NCBI RefSeq assembly: GCF_002196515.1
Contig: NZ_CP018835.1
Location: 1,054,001 to 1,118,000 of the forward strand
Source: Vibrio gazogenes
GTDB taxonomy: Bacteria > Pseudomonadota > Gammaproteobacteria > Enterobacterales > Vibrionaceae
DNA: 64,000 nucleotides
Direction of reading: 5' to 3'
Shown here: in pieces, positions 46,118-55,558 of the stretch
Position numbering within the stretch: position 1 is the first letter of the stretch
How the letters are laid out: each line of letters begins with the position of its first letter
Program-made: the position numbers and the translations under genes
Notes under the pieces: model-generated
Seen by the model: only the letters and a program-made list of their open reading frames with translations
What the model was told of the DNA's origin: nothing
The model's database searches: none

Positions 46118-47497
46118 TTAAAGCTCATCAAATGCCTGAATCGCATCGGCCAATTTTTTCACCGCATGGATTTGCATCCCTTCAATACCACCTTTCGGCA
46201 TATTTGCATGAGGAATAATGGCTTTTTTAAATCCATGTTTAAAAGCTTCATTTAACCGCTCCTGACCACTCGGTACAGGGCGAATCTCTCCCGCAAGACC
46301 AACTTCCCCAAAAATGACCACATCTTTGGGTAAAGCCCGATCCCGAAAACTCGATAGTAATGCCATCACCAGTGCCAGATCCGCACTAGTTTCAGTGACT
46401 TTCACACCACCGACCACATTCACAAACACATCTTGATCAGCCATCATCAGACCACCGTGCTTATGTAACACCGCCAGAAGTAAAGAAAGACGGTTTTGTT
46501 CAAGGCCGACAGCCACCCGGCGTGGGTTCGCAAGTTGCGAGTAATCCACCAATGCTTGAATCTCAACTAAGAGTGGCCTCGTGCCTTCCCAGACAACCAT
46601 GACTGAACTACCGGATGTTTCTTCTTCACCTCTGGATAAAAATATAGCAGAGGGATTACTGACTTCTCTCATCCCCTGTCCGGTCATCGCAAAAACGCCC
46701 AGCTCGTTCACCGCCCCGAAGCGGTTTTTATGACTTCTGAGCGTCCTAAAACGACTGTCGGTCCCGCCATCCAATAACACTGAGCAATCAATAATATGTT
46801 CAAGCACTTTCGGGCCGGCTAGCGTCCCATCTTTTGTTACGTGACCGACAATAAATAGTGCTACATGATTTTGTTTCGCATAGCGAGTTAATGCTGTAGC
46901 AGACTCCCGGACTTGAGACACACTGCCCGGCGATGACTGAACATCAGCCATATGCATGACTTGAATCGAGTCAATCACCATAATCTTCGGCTGTTCTTGT
47001 GCTGCAATCTGGCAAATTCGGTCAACACTGGTTTCTGATAACATGCGGAGCCGATCTTTCGGCAATCCCAAACGAGACGCGCGCATTGCAACCTGCTGGA
47101 GCGATTCTTCACCTGTGACATACAACGTCGGAACCCCACTGGCGAGATAACACATGACCTGTAACAATAACGTGGATTTCCCGGCCCCAGGATTACCACC
47201 GATCAAAATAGCGGCACCGGGGACAACACCGCCACCCAAAACACGGTCTAACTCTTTGAACCCACTGGTAAAACGAGGCAATTCTTGTAGGTCAATATCA
47301 GCCAGTGTTTGAACCTTCGTTTCTGTCACGCCACCTGCATAACCACTCAATCGCTCATTCCGAGAAACCTGAGGAGAGGCCGCCAGCCTGACTTCTGTAA
47401 TGGTATTCCATGCACCACATGCATTACATTGCCCTTGCCAGCGAGGAAAATCCGCACCACAATCATTACAAACGTATGCTCTTTTTGTCTTCGCCAT
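46118..47497 (-). CDS. radA: DNA repair protein RadA (Sms)
   Basis: A 459-residue RecA-related helicase that drives branch migration in recombination. The N-terminal zinc finger has C10, C13, C24 and C27. Walker A is GGNPGAGKST (100-109), followed by the RadA-specific KNRFG motif (HKNRFGAVNELG). The C-terminal Lon-protease-like domain (ADLALVMALLSSFRDRALP ... GEVGLAGEIRPV) is complete but lacks an obvious catalytic Ser, as usual. It is divergent from plzC with 136 bp between, and a TATACT -10-like box lies before it on the minus strand. Confidence 0.97.
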   Translation of the reverse strand: MAKTKRAYVCNDCGADFPRWQGQCNACGAWNTITEVRLAASPQVSRNERLSGYAGGVTETKVQTLADIDLQELPRFTSGFKELDRVLGGGVVPGAAILIGGNPGAGKSTLLLQVMCYLASGVPTLYVTGEESLQQVAMRASRLGLPKDRLRMLSETSVDRICQIAAQEQPKIMVIDSIQVMHMADVQSSPGSVSQVRESATALTRYAKQNHVALFIVGHVTKDGTLAGPKVLEHIIDCSVLLDGGTDSRFRTLRSHKNRFGAVNELGVFAMTGQGMREVSNPSAIFLSRGEEETSGSSVMVVWEGTRPLLVEIQALVDYSQLANPRRVAVGLEQNRLSLLLAVLHKHGGLMMADQDVFVNVVGGVKVTETSADLALVMALLSSFRDRALPKDVVIFGEVGLAGEIRPVPSGQERLNEAFKHGFKKAIIPHANMPKGGIEGMQIHAVKKLADAIQAFDEL

Positions 47498-47633
47498 ATC
47501 CCCTCAACTCGACTATGGAATGTGATTCAGTATACAGTTTAATTCGAGTAAACCCGAAAATAACAAATAACTCATTAAATTATTGACCAAAAAAGCCGAT
47601 AATTATTTCAGAGCGTGGACATCATAAATAATT

Positions 47634-49982
47634 ATGCAAAAAACAGAAATTAGATCTATCGCGGAAAAATTAATTCCAGCTTATAAGTCAGAGGATTTTG
47701 AAAAAATTCTGTCACAGATGACAGAAGGTGAACAGCCCTCTGTCAAATTACTTGTCAAAATGGAGTTGAATCGAGTCATGGGGCCTTGCACCAAGATCGT
47801 TGATCTCCGTGGCCGTGTTCAGGGTGAATGTCGAGAATATCTCCTGAATGGCCTACGTCACTGGCTCGATGATGTCGCTTTTAATGACTATTACAAATAT
47901 ATCAAAAAATTTGGTGGTTATACCGAAGGCGTGTGGGAAGCTCTTTATAATACCCGTAATAATTTTCGGGTAATGAAAGAGAGAAATACCGACAACCAGC
48001 CCAGTCTTACCGATTCAGATAGTCCTTTTGAAGTGGAGACGATTCAATTAGGCTACGATCTGAAGCGCCGAGAAAACCGGATGAAGCTTGCTTCACAGGT
48101 TGATATAACCTTATCAAATGGACAGAAGGTTGTTGCGGTCACACTCGATTTTTCTCCTTCTGGCGCAAAAATTAAAGTGCCAGCGGCATTTGATTATAAA
48201 CTGGGAGAAAGCATCCAACTTTATTTCTCGGAACTAGAACAAAAACACCCGCACCTTGAAGCCCTCCAATCTCCAGTTGAGTACCGTATACTCGGTATCG
48301 ATGAATCTCTTGAAAATGATGCGGTAAAATTTCTTCGATTGATCAAACTGACCGACACACAGGTGATTGAGCAAGTCATTCAGGAACACCTGTTCAATGA
48401 AACGCAAAAAGCGCGTCACGATAATCAAGACAAGATCATGCGGGCCAGAACCCGAGCTTACGAACACACATTTCTGAAACATGCTTGTCAGCTTCCGGTA
48501 TTCTTTGAGGGAGATAAGCTCAAAGTTGTCCTTTTGACCGAAAGCAACCACAATATCTGGCAGTATTGGCATGATGAGCGAAATCAGCAGTCGCTGGGTA
48601 ATCTATTTAACCAGCAACGGATGTCGCTTCTTGCGAAACAAGGTGTGAGCGAAAGTAGTAATACCCTCTATACCTTTAAACATGACTATCAAGAAAAATG
48701 TTTATTTTTTTCCATGATGAAGTCAGAAACAACACCCGAATTACGCAAATTATTTTGGCATATCGGTGCCAAAAAGGAGTCTTGGCGAGCTTTCCGAGTC
48801 TCAATGTTTGAGCTCAGCGCTCAGGAACGGGAAAGTCTTGCCACCGAATCACCGGAGCTGACCAAGCATCTTTCTTCGCTGACTCACTGTGGGATCTTAC
48901 AAGAAGTCAGTAATCCAGAAACCGCTGCAGATTACCAGCTGGTCGATAAACCGAAAATGCCCAGCAGTGAATTAAATATTTTCCGCCATCCAAGAAAAGT
49001 AAATGGTTATCCTATTTCAATCTTCTTTGATGCCCGCTCTCAGCGCAAAGAGCCCCGCTATCGGCTGAACTCACCGGTCTCGATCGAAACCGCTCAAGGT
49101 GACCTCATCAGCGGCAAAACCATTGACCTGTCCAAACGGGGCGTGTACATCACTCTTGAAACGCCCATTGTTCTGAAGGTCGGTGATCCGATCAAGGTCG
49201 ATTTTATTGAACTCAAACTCTATAACAAGAAATTACCGCTGGATCAGGTCCCCTATCAAGTCGCCCGCATCACGCCAAATGGTCAGCGAATCCAGCTTGC
49301 TATTCAGGAAGATAGTAAAACGATAAAAATCATTCGTTTTTTCAATCGATTAATTGAGAGTAATCGAGATAAATTGATCGAAAATGACGAAGTACGCCCC
49401 TCCTTAGAACTACTTGAGGGGCTGCATCATATTCTCTTGGATAAGATTGTCTGCTCACCAATCTTTGTCGAGCGACAGGGCGCTTATCTCAAAACCACCG
49501 CCATTGGGGTCAGTAGTCCACTCGAACCCTATCAGGTGTTGCTGGCAAAACTTGGACACGGGGAAGGCTATATGTCGCTGGATCCGATTTTTAAAGGACA
49601 TAGTAATACCCTGATCGCGCAACCGATGAAACATGTTAATGGCGCACAACCTCACCATTTTGATATCTATTTCTCCGTCAGGAAATTCGGTAACCGGGTC
49701 CAATCGATTGAAACGCGCTTATTATCTGATTTTACAACCATCCAGGAACGAATCTCTTTTATTCAGGAATCGTTAGTTATGGGGGATATTTATGTTCTCA
49801 GATATTGTGCAATTGCGGTTTTCCACCCAGTGGCAAAATTGCTACGTTCCGATCTGGATGAATTATCACTGATTAATATGCACTATGCCAAAAATATCGA
49901 AAAATCAATTGCTTCGATTGTCGGTTATGGTGAGTTTTTTGATATTACCGAAGAGGTACTACTTCGTTTGGAAGTCAATTAG
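47634..49982 (+). CDS. plzC: double-PilZ domain protein, PlzC-like (cyclic-di-GMP receptor)
   Basis: A 782-residue cytoplasmic protein with two PilZ-type segments. The first has RRENR (145-149) and DFSPSG (172-177); the second has RKEPR (471-475) and DLSKRG (498-503). Both keep the RxxxR and DxSxxG residues that bind cyclic-di-GMP. The remaining sequence (PilZN-like N-terminus, a middle region and a long C-terminal region) matches V. cholerae PlzC (VC2344) by size and by its place beside radA and serB. PlzC influences motility, biofilm and virulence there. The start ATG has no strong ribosome site. It is divergent from radA and converges with serB. Confidence 0.88.
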   Translation: MQKTEIRSIAEKLIPAYKSEDFEKILSQMTEGEQPSVKLLVKMELNRVMGPCTKIVDLRGRVQGECREYLLNGLRHWLDDVAFNDYYKYIKKFGGYTEGVWEALYNTRNNFRVMKERNTDNQPSLTDSDSPFEVETIQLGYDLKRRENRMKLASQVDITLSNGQKVVAVTLDFSPSGAKIKVPAAFDYKLGESIQLYFSELEQKHPHLEALQSPVEYRILGIDESLENDAVKFLRLIKLTDTQVIEQVIQEHLFNETQKARHDNQDKIMRARTRAYEHTFLKHACQLPVFFEGDKLKVVLLTESNHNIWQYWHDERNQQSLGNLFNQQRMSLLAKQGVSESSNTLYTFKHDYQEKCLFFSMMKSETTPELRKLFWHIGAKKESWRAFRVSMFELSAQERESLATESPELTKHLSSLTHCGILQEVSNPETAADYQLVDKPKMPSSELNIFRHPRKVNGYPISIFFDARSQRKEPRYRLNSPVSIETAQGDLISGKTIDLSKRGVYITLETPIVLKVGDPIKVDFIELKLYNKKLPLDQVPYQVARITPNGQRIQLAIQEDSKTIKIIRFFNRLIESNRDKLIENDEVRPSLELLEGLHHILLDKIVCSPIFVERQGAYLKTTAIGVSSPLEPYQVLLAKLGHGEGYMSLDPIFKGHSNTLIAQPMKHVNGAQPHHFDIYFSVRKFGNRVQSIETRLLSDFTTIQERISFIQESLVMGDIYVLRYCAIAVFHPVAKLLRSDLDELSLINMHYAKNIEKSIASIVGYGEFFDITEEVLLRLEVN

Positions 49983-50055
49983 TTCAGCATCGGAAGGCGG
50001 CAAGATACGAATACCATTGGTATCTTGCCGCTCATGAAGAGGGTAACCCGATTGA

Positions 50056-50997
50056 TTAAGACCGTAATACCAGGCTTGCCGATAAAATACAGAGAATACC
50101 GCCCAACTGCGCATAGCGAATCGCAGACTGGGCCTGAGCTTCAACTTTCGGTTTCGCATGGAACGCAATTCCCAATCCGGCAGCATCCATCATCACCAAA
50201 TCATTCGCCCCATCACCAACTGCAACGGTGTTGACCGACTGCAGATCATATTGCCTTGTCAGGTTACGTAAAATATCAGCTTTGGTCTGCGCAGAAACAA
50301 CCTCACCTAATACCTTACCCGTCAGTTGACCATCGACAATTTCTAGTACATTCGACTGCGCGAAATCCAGCGCGAGCATCTCTTGCAGATAATCAGAAAA
50401 ATAAGTGAAGCCACCGGATGCGATTGCGGTTCGCCAACCAAAATCTTTTAACGCTGAGATCAACTCACGCAACTCCGGCATCAAAGGCAGCACCGCCCGA
50501 ACCTGTGCAAGAATATTTGCATCCGCACCGGTCAACTGAGCAACTCGCTGACGGAGACTCTGCTCGAAATCGAGCTCACCCTGCATCGCGCGCTCTGTAA
50601 CGGCTGAGACTTCAGCACCAACCCCAGCCAGTTTGGCGATTTCATCAATACATTCAATCTGAATGGCTGTCGAGTCCATATCCATGAGTAACAAACCCGG
50701 TTGGCTTAAATCGGGGAGCGCGTCAACACGGGCATAATCAACCTGCAACTGTTGAAGGATGTTTTCATGAGAGACCGTTAAATCACCTGCCATTAAAGCA
50801 ACATCATAGTGGCCGACTCGCCAAATCCGATTGATCGGATTGAACATGCCGGTTAATTCATCAAACTGAGTAAAAAAATCAGGAGACAGGGAGGCACTGT
50901 ATAAAATCCAGTTCGCCTGAACATTTTGTATCCGTTGCTGTAACTGTTCTGCGAGTGCCGTCTTTTGCGTGATTAACAATGTCTTTTGCGAGTTCAT
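50056..50997 (-). CDS. serB: phosphoserine phosphatase SerB
   Basis: A 313-residue HAD phosphatase for the last step of serine synthesis. The nucleophile and acid are D106 and D108 in LLMDMDSTAIQIECIDEIA; the loop EMQ-like TERAMQGELDFEQSL, ASGGFTYFSD and the C-terminal GDGANDLVMMDAAGLGIAFHAKPKV complete the active site. The N-terminal 95 residues form the extra domain usual in gamma-proteobacteria. It is divergent from smp with 102 bp between them, the same order as in E. coli and V. cholerae. Confidence 0.97.
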   Translation of the reverse strand: MNSQKTLLITQKTALAEQLQQRIQNVQANWILYSASLSPDFFTQFDELTGMFNPINRIWRVGHYDVALMAGDLTVSHENILQQLQVDYARVDALPDLSQPGLLLMDMDSTAIQIECIDEIAKLAGVGAEVSAVTERAMQGELDFEQSLRQRVAQLTGADANILAQVRAVLPLMPELRELISALKDFGWRTAIASGGFTYFSDYLQEMLALDFAQSNVLEIVDGQLTGKVLGEVVSAQTKADILRNLTRQYDLQSVNTVAVGDGANDLVMMDAAGLGIAFHAKPKVEAQAQSAIRYAQLGGILCILSASLVLRS

Positions 50998-51099
50998 GAA
51001 ATTTCTCTGTAATGAAAGTAACCCGACGTTAACCTATTGCAATTTAAAAACGCAAGTATCAATATGACTTCTGATAAAAATTCTTGTGGTTAAGGTACA

Positions 51100-51711
51100 A
51101 TGAGTGGTTCCCTGTTTTCGCTACGCGTAGTTCTACGCATCATTGCTGTCCTCAGTGTTGTCATGATGTTTGTCTTTACGGCAGAAAACAGCGTGATGAT
51201 AAGTAAAGGTAATGAAAAAATTCAGACTAATCAGTTGGAAACCCTGACCAAACTACTGATCTCACAGGCTTCACTTACGGCCAGTAGCTTTTTAGCAGAG
51301 CAGGATGAAGAAAAACTGAAATCGCTGACCAATCAACTGGCGCGAGATCGATTAGTGTTTGACGCAACAATTTATGATGCAGAAGGTGTGCAAGTTGCCG
51401 CCAGCGATTCAGCGCTCAGCGTCAGGGATGTTTTAGGTCTGGATACTCCGCTGAAAACGGCGAGTATTGGCAGACAACAATTGGTTGAACCGGTGTTACA
51501 CGACAATAACGTGATCGGTTTCATTCGTATTACTTTTGAAACGGGGAAAGTGACAGCTATCTCTGATCACCATTACCGAAAAAGTGATCGTTATATGTAT
51601 TTAATGATCTTGGCAAGCTTTACCAGCGGTATTCTACTGACCTTATTACTCCGTCGTCAGAAAAGACGCACCCGTCAAGGCGAGAATTTACTGTTAAAAA
51701 ATGCAGGATGA
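51100..51711 (+). CDS. smp: Smp (YtjB) family membrane protein
   Basis: A 203-residue inner-membrane protein with two transmembrane helices (about residues 8-27 and 160-180), a roughly 130-residue periplasmic loop, and a cytoplasmic basic tail (LLRRQKRRTRQGENLL). It corresponds to E. coli YtjB/Smp, always next to serB. The family has been linked to hemolysin activation in some species (AhpA), but the function is not settled. AAGG five bases before the ATG supports the start. Confidence 0.88.
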   Translation: MSGSLFSLRVVLRIIAVLSVVMMFVFTAENSVMISKGNEKIQTNQLETLTKLLISQASLTASSFLAEQDEEKLKSLTNQLARDRLVFDATIYDAEGVQVAASDSALSVRDVLGLDTPLKTASIGRQQLVEPVLHDNNVIGFIRITFETGKVTAISDHHYRKSDRYMYLMILASFTSGILLTLLLRRQKRRTRQGENLLLKNAG

Positions 51712-51754
51712 CGACTGTCACCCTGCACGTTTAATCACTCTATAGAGTCAAGTC

Positions 51755-52474
51755 TTACTGCGCATCACCGATCAACACGGATTCAAGCGCAATCTCAATC
51801 ATGTCGTTGAATGTCGTTTGACGTTCTTGAGAGGTGGTTTGTTCACCAGTCTTGATATGATCGGATACGGTACAAATTGTGAGTGCTTTCGCACCATATT
51901 CGGCAGCCACACCATAAATACCGGCAGCTTCCATCTCTACACCGATAATGCCGTATTTATCCATCACATCAAACATGTCTGGATCCGGTGTATAAAATAG
52001 CTCGGCAGAAAACAGGTTACCGACTTTCACATCAACACCGCGTGCATTGGCCGCTTCTTCAGCCGCTTTCACCATCTGATAATCGGCGATAGCCGAAAAA
52101 TCATGATTCTTGAAGCGGATACGATTGACTTTTGAATCGGTGCAAGCACCCATTCCGATCACCACATCACGGACATGAACATCTGAACGAACCGCCCCAC
52201 AGCTGCCAACCCGGATCACTTTTTTGACACCAAAATCTTTAATCAGCTCTGTGACATAAATAGAACAAGATGGAATCCCCATACCATGTCCCATCACAGA
52301 GATCTTCCGCCCTTTATACGTTCCGGTATAACCGAACATATTTCTCACGTCGCAAACTTGTACGACATCATCTAAAAAGGTTTCAGCAATATATTTTGCT
52401 CTCAGTGGATCTCCCGGCATCAAGACGACATCGGCAAAATCTCCCATTTCAGCATTAATATGTGGCGTAGCCAT
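51755..52474 (-). CDS. deoD: purine-nucleoside phosphorylase DeoD
   Basis: A 239-residue hexameric PNP that cleaves purine (deoxy)nucleosides with phosphate. [30 protein letters not shown] starts the protein, RVGSCGAV is the phosphate site, and [28 protein letters not shown] holds the ribose- and base-binding residues, including the catalytic Asp. AAGGAG five bases before the ATG is a strong ribosome site. It lies 34 bp after deoC, so the two form an operon. deoA and deoB, usually between them, are absent. Confidence 0.97.
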   Translation of the reverse strand: MATPHINAEMGDFADVVLMPGDPLRAKYIAETFLDDVVQVCDVRNMFGYTGTYKGRKISVMGHGMGIPSCSIYVTELIKDFGVKKVIRVGSCGAVRSDVHVRDVVIGMGACTDSKVNRIRFKNHDFSAIADYQMVKAAEEAANARGVDVKVGNLFSAELFYTPDPDMFDVMDKYGIIGVEMEAAGIYGVAAEYGAKALTICTVSDHIKTGEQTTSQERQTTFNDMIEIALESVLIGDAQ

Positions 52475-52508
52475 TTTTTCTCCTTAACTAACTATCAGAT
52501 CACACTGA

Positions 52509-53288
52509 TTAATATGAATCAGAATTTTGAGAAACTTCTGTGCCTTCCAATGTTGCCAATAAGGCATTTAACAAACTGGATGCACCAAAACGATAGTGGC
52601 GACTGTCAGCCCATGATTCACCCATGATCTCATCAGCCATCGACAGATAAAGTTCAGCTTCTTGTGTCGTTCTAACACCACCGGCTGGTTTAAAACCAAC
52701 TTTATCAGCGACATCCAGATCGCGAATGACTTCCAACATCATCTTGGCATACTCAGGTGTTGCATTTTCTGCCACTTTCCCGGTTGATGTTTTAATAAAG
52801 TCCGCCCCCGCGCGAATCGCGATTTCAGAAGCTTGTTTAATCAGTGCTTCTGTTTTTAATTCACCCGTTTCAATAATCACTTTTAGCAGTACATGATCAC
52901 CACAAGCCGCTTTACATTGTTTGACTAAGTCGAAACCAACCTGCTCATCCCCGTTCATCAGAGCACGGTAAGGAAAAACAACATCGACCTCATCCGCACC
53001 ATAAGCAACCGCAGCCCGGGTTTCAGCAAGCGCAGATTCAATATCATCCCGTCCGTGAGGAAAGTTGGTAACTGTTGCGATCCTGATATCCGGTGTGCCT
53101 TGCTCCCGGAGCGTTTTTTTAGCGATAGGAATAAAGCGAGGATAAATACAAATAGCAGCGGTTGTACCAAAAGGCGTCTTCGCACTTTGACACAATGAAA
53201 TCACTTTTTCTTCAGTATCATCGTCATTCAACGTAGTTAAATCCATTAAGGTTAACGCCCGTTGAGCCGCAGACTGTAATTCGTTCAT
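52509..53288 (-). CDS. deoC: deoxyribose-phosphate aldolase DeoC
   Basis: A 259-residue class I aldolase that splits 2-deoxyribose-5-phosphate into acetaldehyde and glyceraldehyde-3-phosphate. The Schiff-base lysine is in FIKTSTGK, the assisting lysine in [12 protein letters not shown], and the catalytic Asp region in [17 protein letters not shown] eight bases before the ATG at 53288 fixes the start; the 14 codons upstream are spurious. It precedes deoD in the operon. The 213-bp region upstream holds an inverted repeat and the nupC terminator, so deoC probably has its own promoter. Confidence 0.97.
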   Translation of the reverse strand: MNELQSAAQRALTLMDLTTLNDDDTEEKVISLCQSAKTPFGTTAAICIYPRFIPIAKKTLREQGTPDIRIATVTNFPHGRDDIESALAETRAAVAYGADEVDVVFPYRALMNGDEQVGFDLVKQCKAACGDHVLLKVIIETGELKTEALIKQASEIAIRAGADFIKTSTGKVAENATPEYAKMMLEVIRDLDVADKVGFKPAGGVRTTQEAELYLSMADEIMGESWADSRHYRFGASSLLNALLATLEGTEVSQNSDSY

Positions 53289-53378
53289 ACACCACTCCGT
53301 TTTAATAAACCATCTCAAATCGACATCCAACCATTTTATCTCACCAACAAGTCAGGGATATAGGAGAATAACCCCGCT

Positions 53379-53396
53379 ACCGATCACGCAATCGGT
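53379..53396. promoter_or_regulatory. inverted repeat in the deoC promoter region, possible operator
   Basis: ACCGAT and ATCGGT are perfect 6-bp arms with a CACGCA spacer, 91 bp before the deoC start. It may be a repressor site; which regulator (DeoR- or CytR-type) cannot be told. Confidence 0.35.
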
Positions 53397-53435
53397 TTGT
53401 ATCTCATTATGTTATTGGCGATTAAAATCGTCACA

Positions 53436-53470
53436 AATAAAAAAGGCCTCAAGGTCTCGACCCTGAGGCA
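53436..53470 (-). terminator. intrinsic terminator of nupC
   Basis: On the minus strand GCCTCAGGGTC and GACCTTGAGGC form a long stem with one mismatch and a four-base loop, followed by CTTTTTTATTTG. It lies 32 bp after the nupC stop and separates nupC from deoC. Confidence 0.88.
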
Positions 53471-53501
53471 CTGAATCATCAGTATTCACCCGACTCTTTT
53501 A

Positions 53502-54764
53502 CTAAAAAGAGAGGAAGAATCCTGCAATCGTTGCAGCCATTAGATTCGATAATGTGCCGGCAACGACCGCTTTCACACCCATCCGGGCAATATCATGTCT
53601 CCGGTTTGGTGCGATGCCCCCCAAACCGCCAAGCAAAATGGCAATTGAAGATAAATTCGCAAAACCACATAAGGCGAAAGAGATAATTGCAGTTGTTTTC
53701 TCTGACATCACTTGCCCTGTCGCAGCAACAAGCTGAGCATGATCACCCATGTAAGGCACAAAGTTGGAATAAGCGACAAACTCATTCAAAACAATTTTCT
53801 GCCCAATAAATGAACCGGCCGTTGTGGCTTCAGACCAAGGAACACCAATGATAAAGGCCAATGGTGAGAACAACCAGCCAAGAAGTAAGTTCAAAGAGAG
53901 TTCAGGCATCCCAAACCAGCCACCGATACCGCCAAGCATACCATTCACTAAAGCAATCAAGCCGATAAACGCTAGTAACATGGCACCGATATTCAACGCC
54001 AGCTGCATCCCTGTCGATGCACCACTTGCTGCGGCATCAATCAAATTCGATGGTTTGTCATTCCCTTCATCAAAATCTTTCAGTTCTTGAGCATGTGGCG
54101 TTTCAGTTTCGGGTTTCATAATTTTCGCGAACAATAAACCACCCGGTGCGGCCATAAAAGACGCGGCGACCAGAAACTCCAAACGAACACCCATCGCAGC
54201 ATATCCGGCAAGTACGCTGCCCGCAATCGAAGCGAGACCACCACACATGATGGCGAATAGCTCAGACTGTGTCATTTTTGGTACGTAAGGACGCACGACT
54301 AATGGCGCCTCGGTTTGCCCGACGAAGATGTTTGCAGCAGCAGACATGGATTCAGCACGAGATGTCCCCAATGCTTTCTGCAACGCGCCACCAATGATTT
54401 TAATGGCAACCGGCATAATACCAATGTAATACAGTACAGCAATTAAAGAGCAGAAGAATACAACAGCAGGAAGCACTTGAAACGCGAAGATGAAGCCCAA
54501 TCCATCAACCGAGAAGTTGACTAAGCTGCCGAACAAGAACCCGGTACCGTCCTTGCCGTAATTAATGACGTTCTGCACACCAGCGGTTAACCCCGCCAGA
54601 AGATCGCGTCCCCAAGGGTTATAAAGAACAAAACCACCTACTAAAAATTGGATGGCAAAAGCGCCACCAACCGTTCTAAAATTGATCGCTTTACGATTAT
54701 CTGAAAGCAGGAAGGCAATTCCAAGTAGAACAACCATTCCCACTAAGCTCATAAACAAGCCCAT
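53502..54764 (-). CDS. nupC: concentrative nucleoside transporter NupC
   Basis: A 420-residue CNT-family nucleoside importer with the core [44 protein letters not shown], where GQTEAP and the later EFVAYSNF contact nucleoside and cation. Another conserved part is [22 protein letters not shown]. It imports nucleosides with Na+ or H+ across the inner membrane, feeding deoC/deoD. Length and start match other vibrios. A 766-bp upstream gap with CytR- and CRP-like elements suggests catabolite and nucleoside control. Confidence 0.95.
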   Translation of the reverse strand: MGLFMSLVGMVVLLGIAFLLSDNRKAINFRTVGGAFAIQFLVGGFVLYNPWGRDLLAGLTAGVQNVINYGKDGTGFLFGSLVNFSVDGLGFIFAFQVLPAVVFFCSLIAVLYYIGIMPVAIKIIGGALQKALGTSRAESMSAAANIFVGQTEAPLVVRPYVPKMTQSELFAIMCGGLASIAGSVLAGYAAMGVRLEFLVAASFMAAPGGLLFAKIMKPETETPHAQELKDFDEGNDKPSNLIDAAASGASTGMQLALNIGAMLLAFIGLIALVNGMLGGIGGWFGMPELSLNLLLGWLFSPLAFIIGVPWSEATTAGSFIGQKIVLNEFVAYSNFVPYMGDHAQLVAATGQVMSEKTTAIISFALCGFANLSSIAILLGGLGGIAPNRRHDIARMGVKAVVAGTLSNLMAATIAGFFLSF

Positions 54765-54901
54765 AGTTTATGAATCCTTATACGTGAATTATTCGTTTGA
54801 GAGGAGGAAGACATTTCGGTTGCGGATTATACGGTGCCCCAAATCAAAAGCAATTACGGGTCACACATTTATCCACAAAAGAAAAATCATTCACCACAAT
54901 T

Positions 54902-54917
54902 ATTGATGCTAATCACA
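54902..54917 (-). promoter_or_regulatory. possible CRP site upstream of nupC
   Basis: On the minus strand TGTGATTAGCATCAAT fits the CRP consensus TGTGA-N6-TCACA with a perfect left half and TCA in the right half. It is 138 bp before the nupC start. Confidence 0.35.
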
Positions 54918-54983
54918 AAAACTGCCCGACTAAAAACCATTCAACATCATCAGTTAACAAAAAATCAACATCACACAAGTGAG

Positions 54984-55006
54984 GTTGTATGCGATCAACA
55001 TACAAC
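54984..55006. promoter_or_regulatory. CytR-like inverted repeat upstream of nupC
   Basis: GTTGTATG and CATACAAC are perfect 8-bp arms with a 7-nt spacer. The arm differs little from the CytR half-site GTTGCATT known in E. coli, whose nupC is CytR-repressed. That this is the operator is inferred. Confidence 0.45.
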
Positions 55007-55348
55007 ACGACAATTTGCAGATATCCAACGATTGCACCAAAAAATAGAATCAGTCAGTAAAAATAACTATATCAGATAAACCACTTGAGAATTTTGTGGC
55101 ATATCAAATATTATATTATATAGAAATATCAACTATTTGAGGTTGATTTTTCTTATCCTTGAAATTGCACCAGAATGAAACAAAACCAATCAAATTACAA
55201 AAAATAAATGATGTGAGTCTCAAAAAAACCACATCCTTTACTATAAAACATGCTGATTTTAACAAAAAATGAACACGAACAATTAAATACCACATTAAAC
55301 GTCAATAAAAATGTGATCTATATTAAAAAGCCATTCTTTTATTAACGC

Positions 55349-55379
55349 CATCGATAGACTGACCGTCTACCTATCGATG
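55349..55379. repeat. 9-bp inverted repeat downstream of yjjV
   Basis: CATCGATAG and CTATCGATG are perfect arms around a 13-nt loop, about 150 bp beyond the yjjV stop. No T-tract follows on the minus strand, so terminator function is uncertain. Confidence 0.4.
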
Positions 55380-55471
55380 TATTTATAAATGCATTCAGTG
55401 AATATGTTGATATTAAGGGTAGACCAAGAATCGGATTTCAATAGAGGGATATGGAAACATAAAGGTGAAAA

Positions 55472-55558
55472 ATGAAGGGACTTATCGCTCAGTTTCTAGG
55501 GGCTGTTGATCTTTCGTGGTTGAATTTTGTTCAATCTGTGTCAAGGCCAAAGACCTGA
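55472..55558 (+). CDS. doubtful 28-residue ORF
   Basis: ATG AAG GGA CTT preceded by AAAGGTG five bases upstream opens a 28-codon frame ending TGA at 55558, overlapping the 3' end of yjjV on the opposite strand. The product starts MKGLIAQFLGAVDL. The ribosome site is decent, but nothing else supports it. Confidence 0.15.
   Translation: MKGLIAQFLGAVDLSWLNFVQSVSRPKT

Larger units (their letters stand above)
54765..55471. other. long AT-rich regulatory gap upstream of nupC
   Basis: About 700 bp without a credible gene, rich in A/T. On the minus strand it carries a CRP-like site (54902-54917), a CytR-like inverted repeat (54984-55006), and a 9-bp inverted repeat (55349-55379). No riboswitch or tRNA is recognisable. 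The length would also allow an unannotated small RNA. Confidence 0.6.

Noticed and set aside
54797..55079. plus-strand ORFs in the nupC upstream gap
   Set aside because: They have very biased Asn/Lys/His/Gln composition from AT-rich DNA, no ribosome sites, and run over the regulatory repeats.
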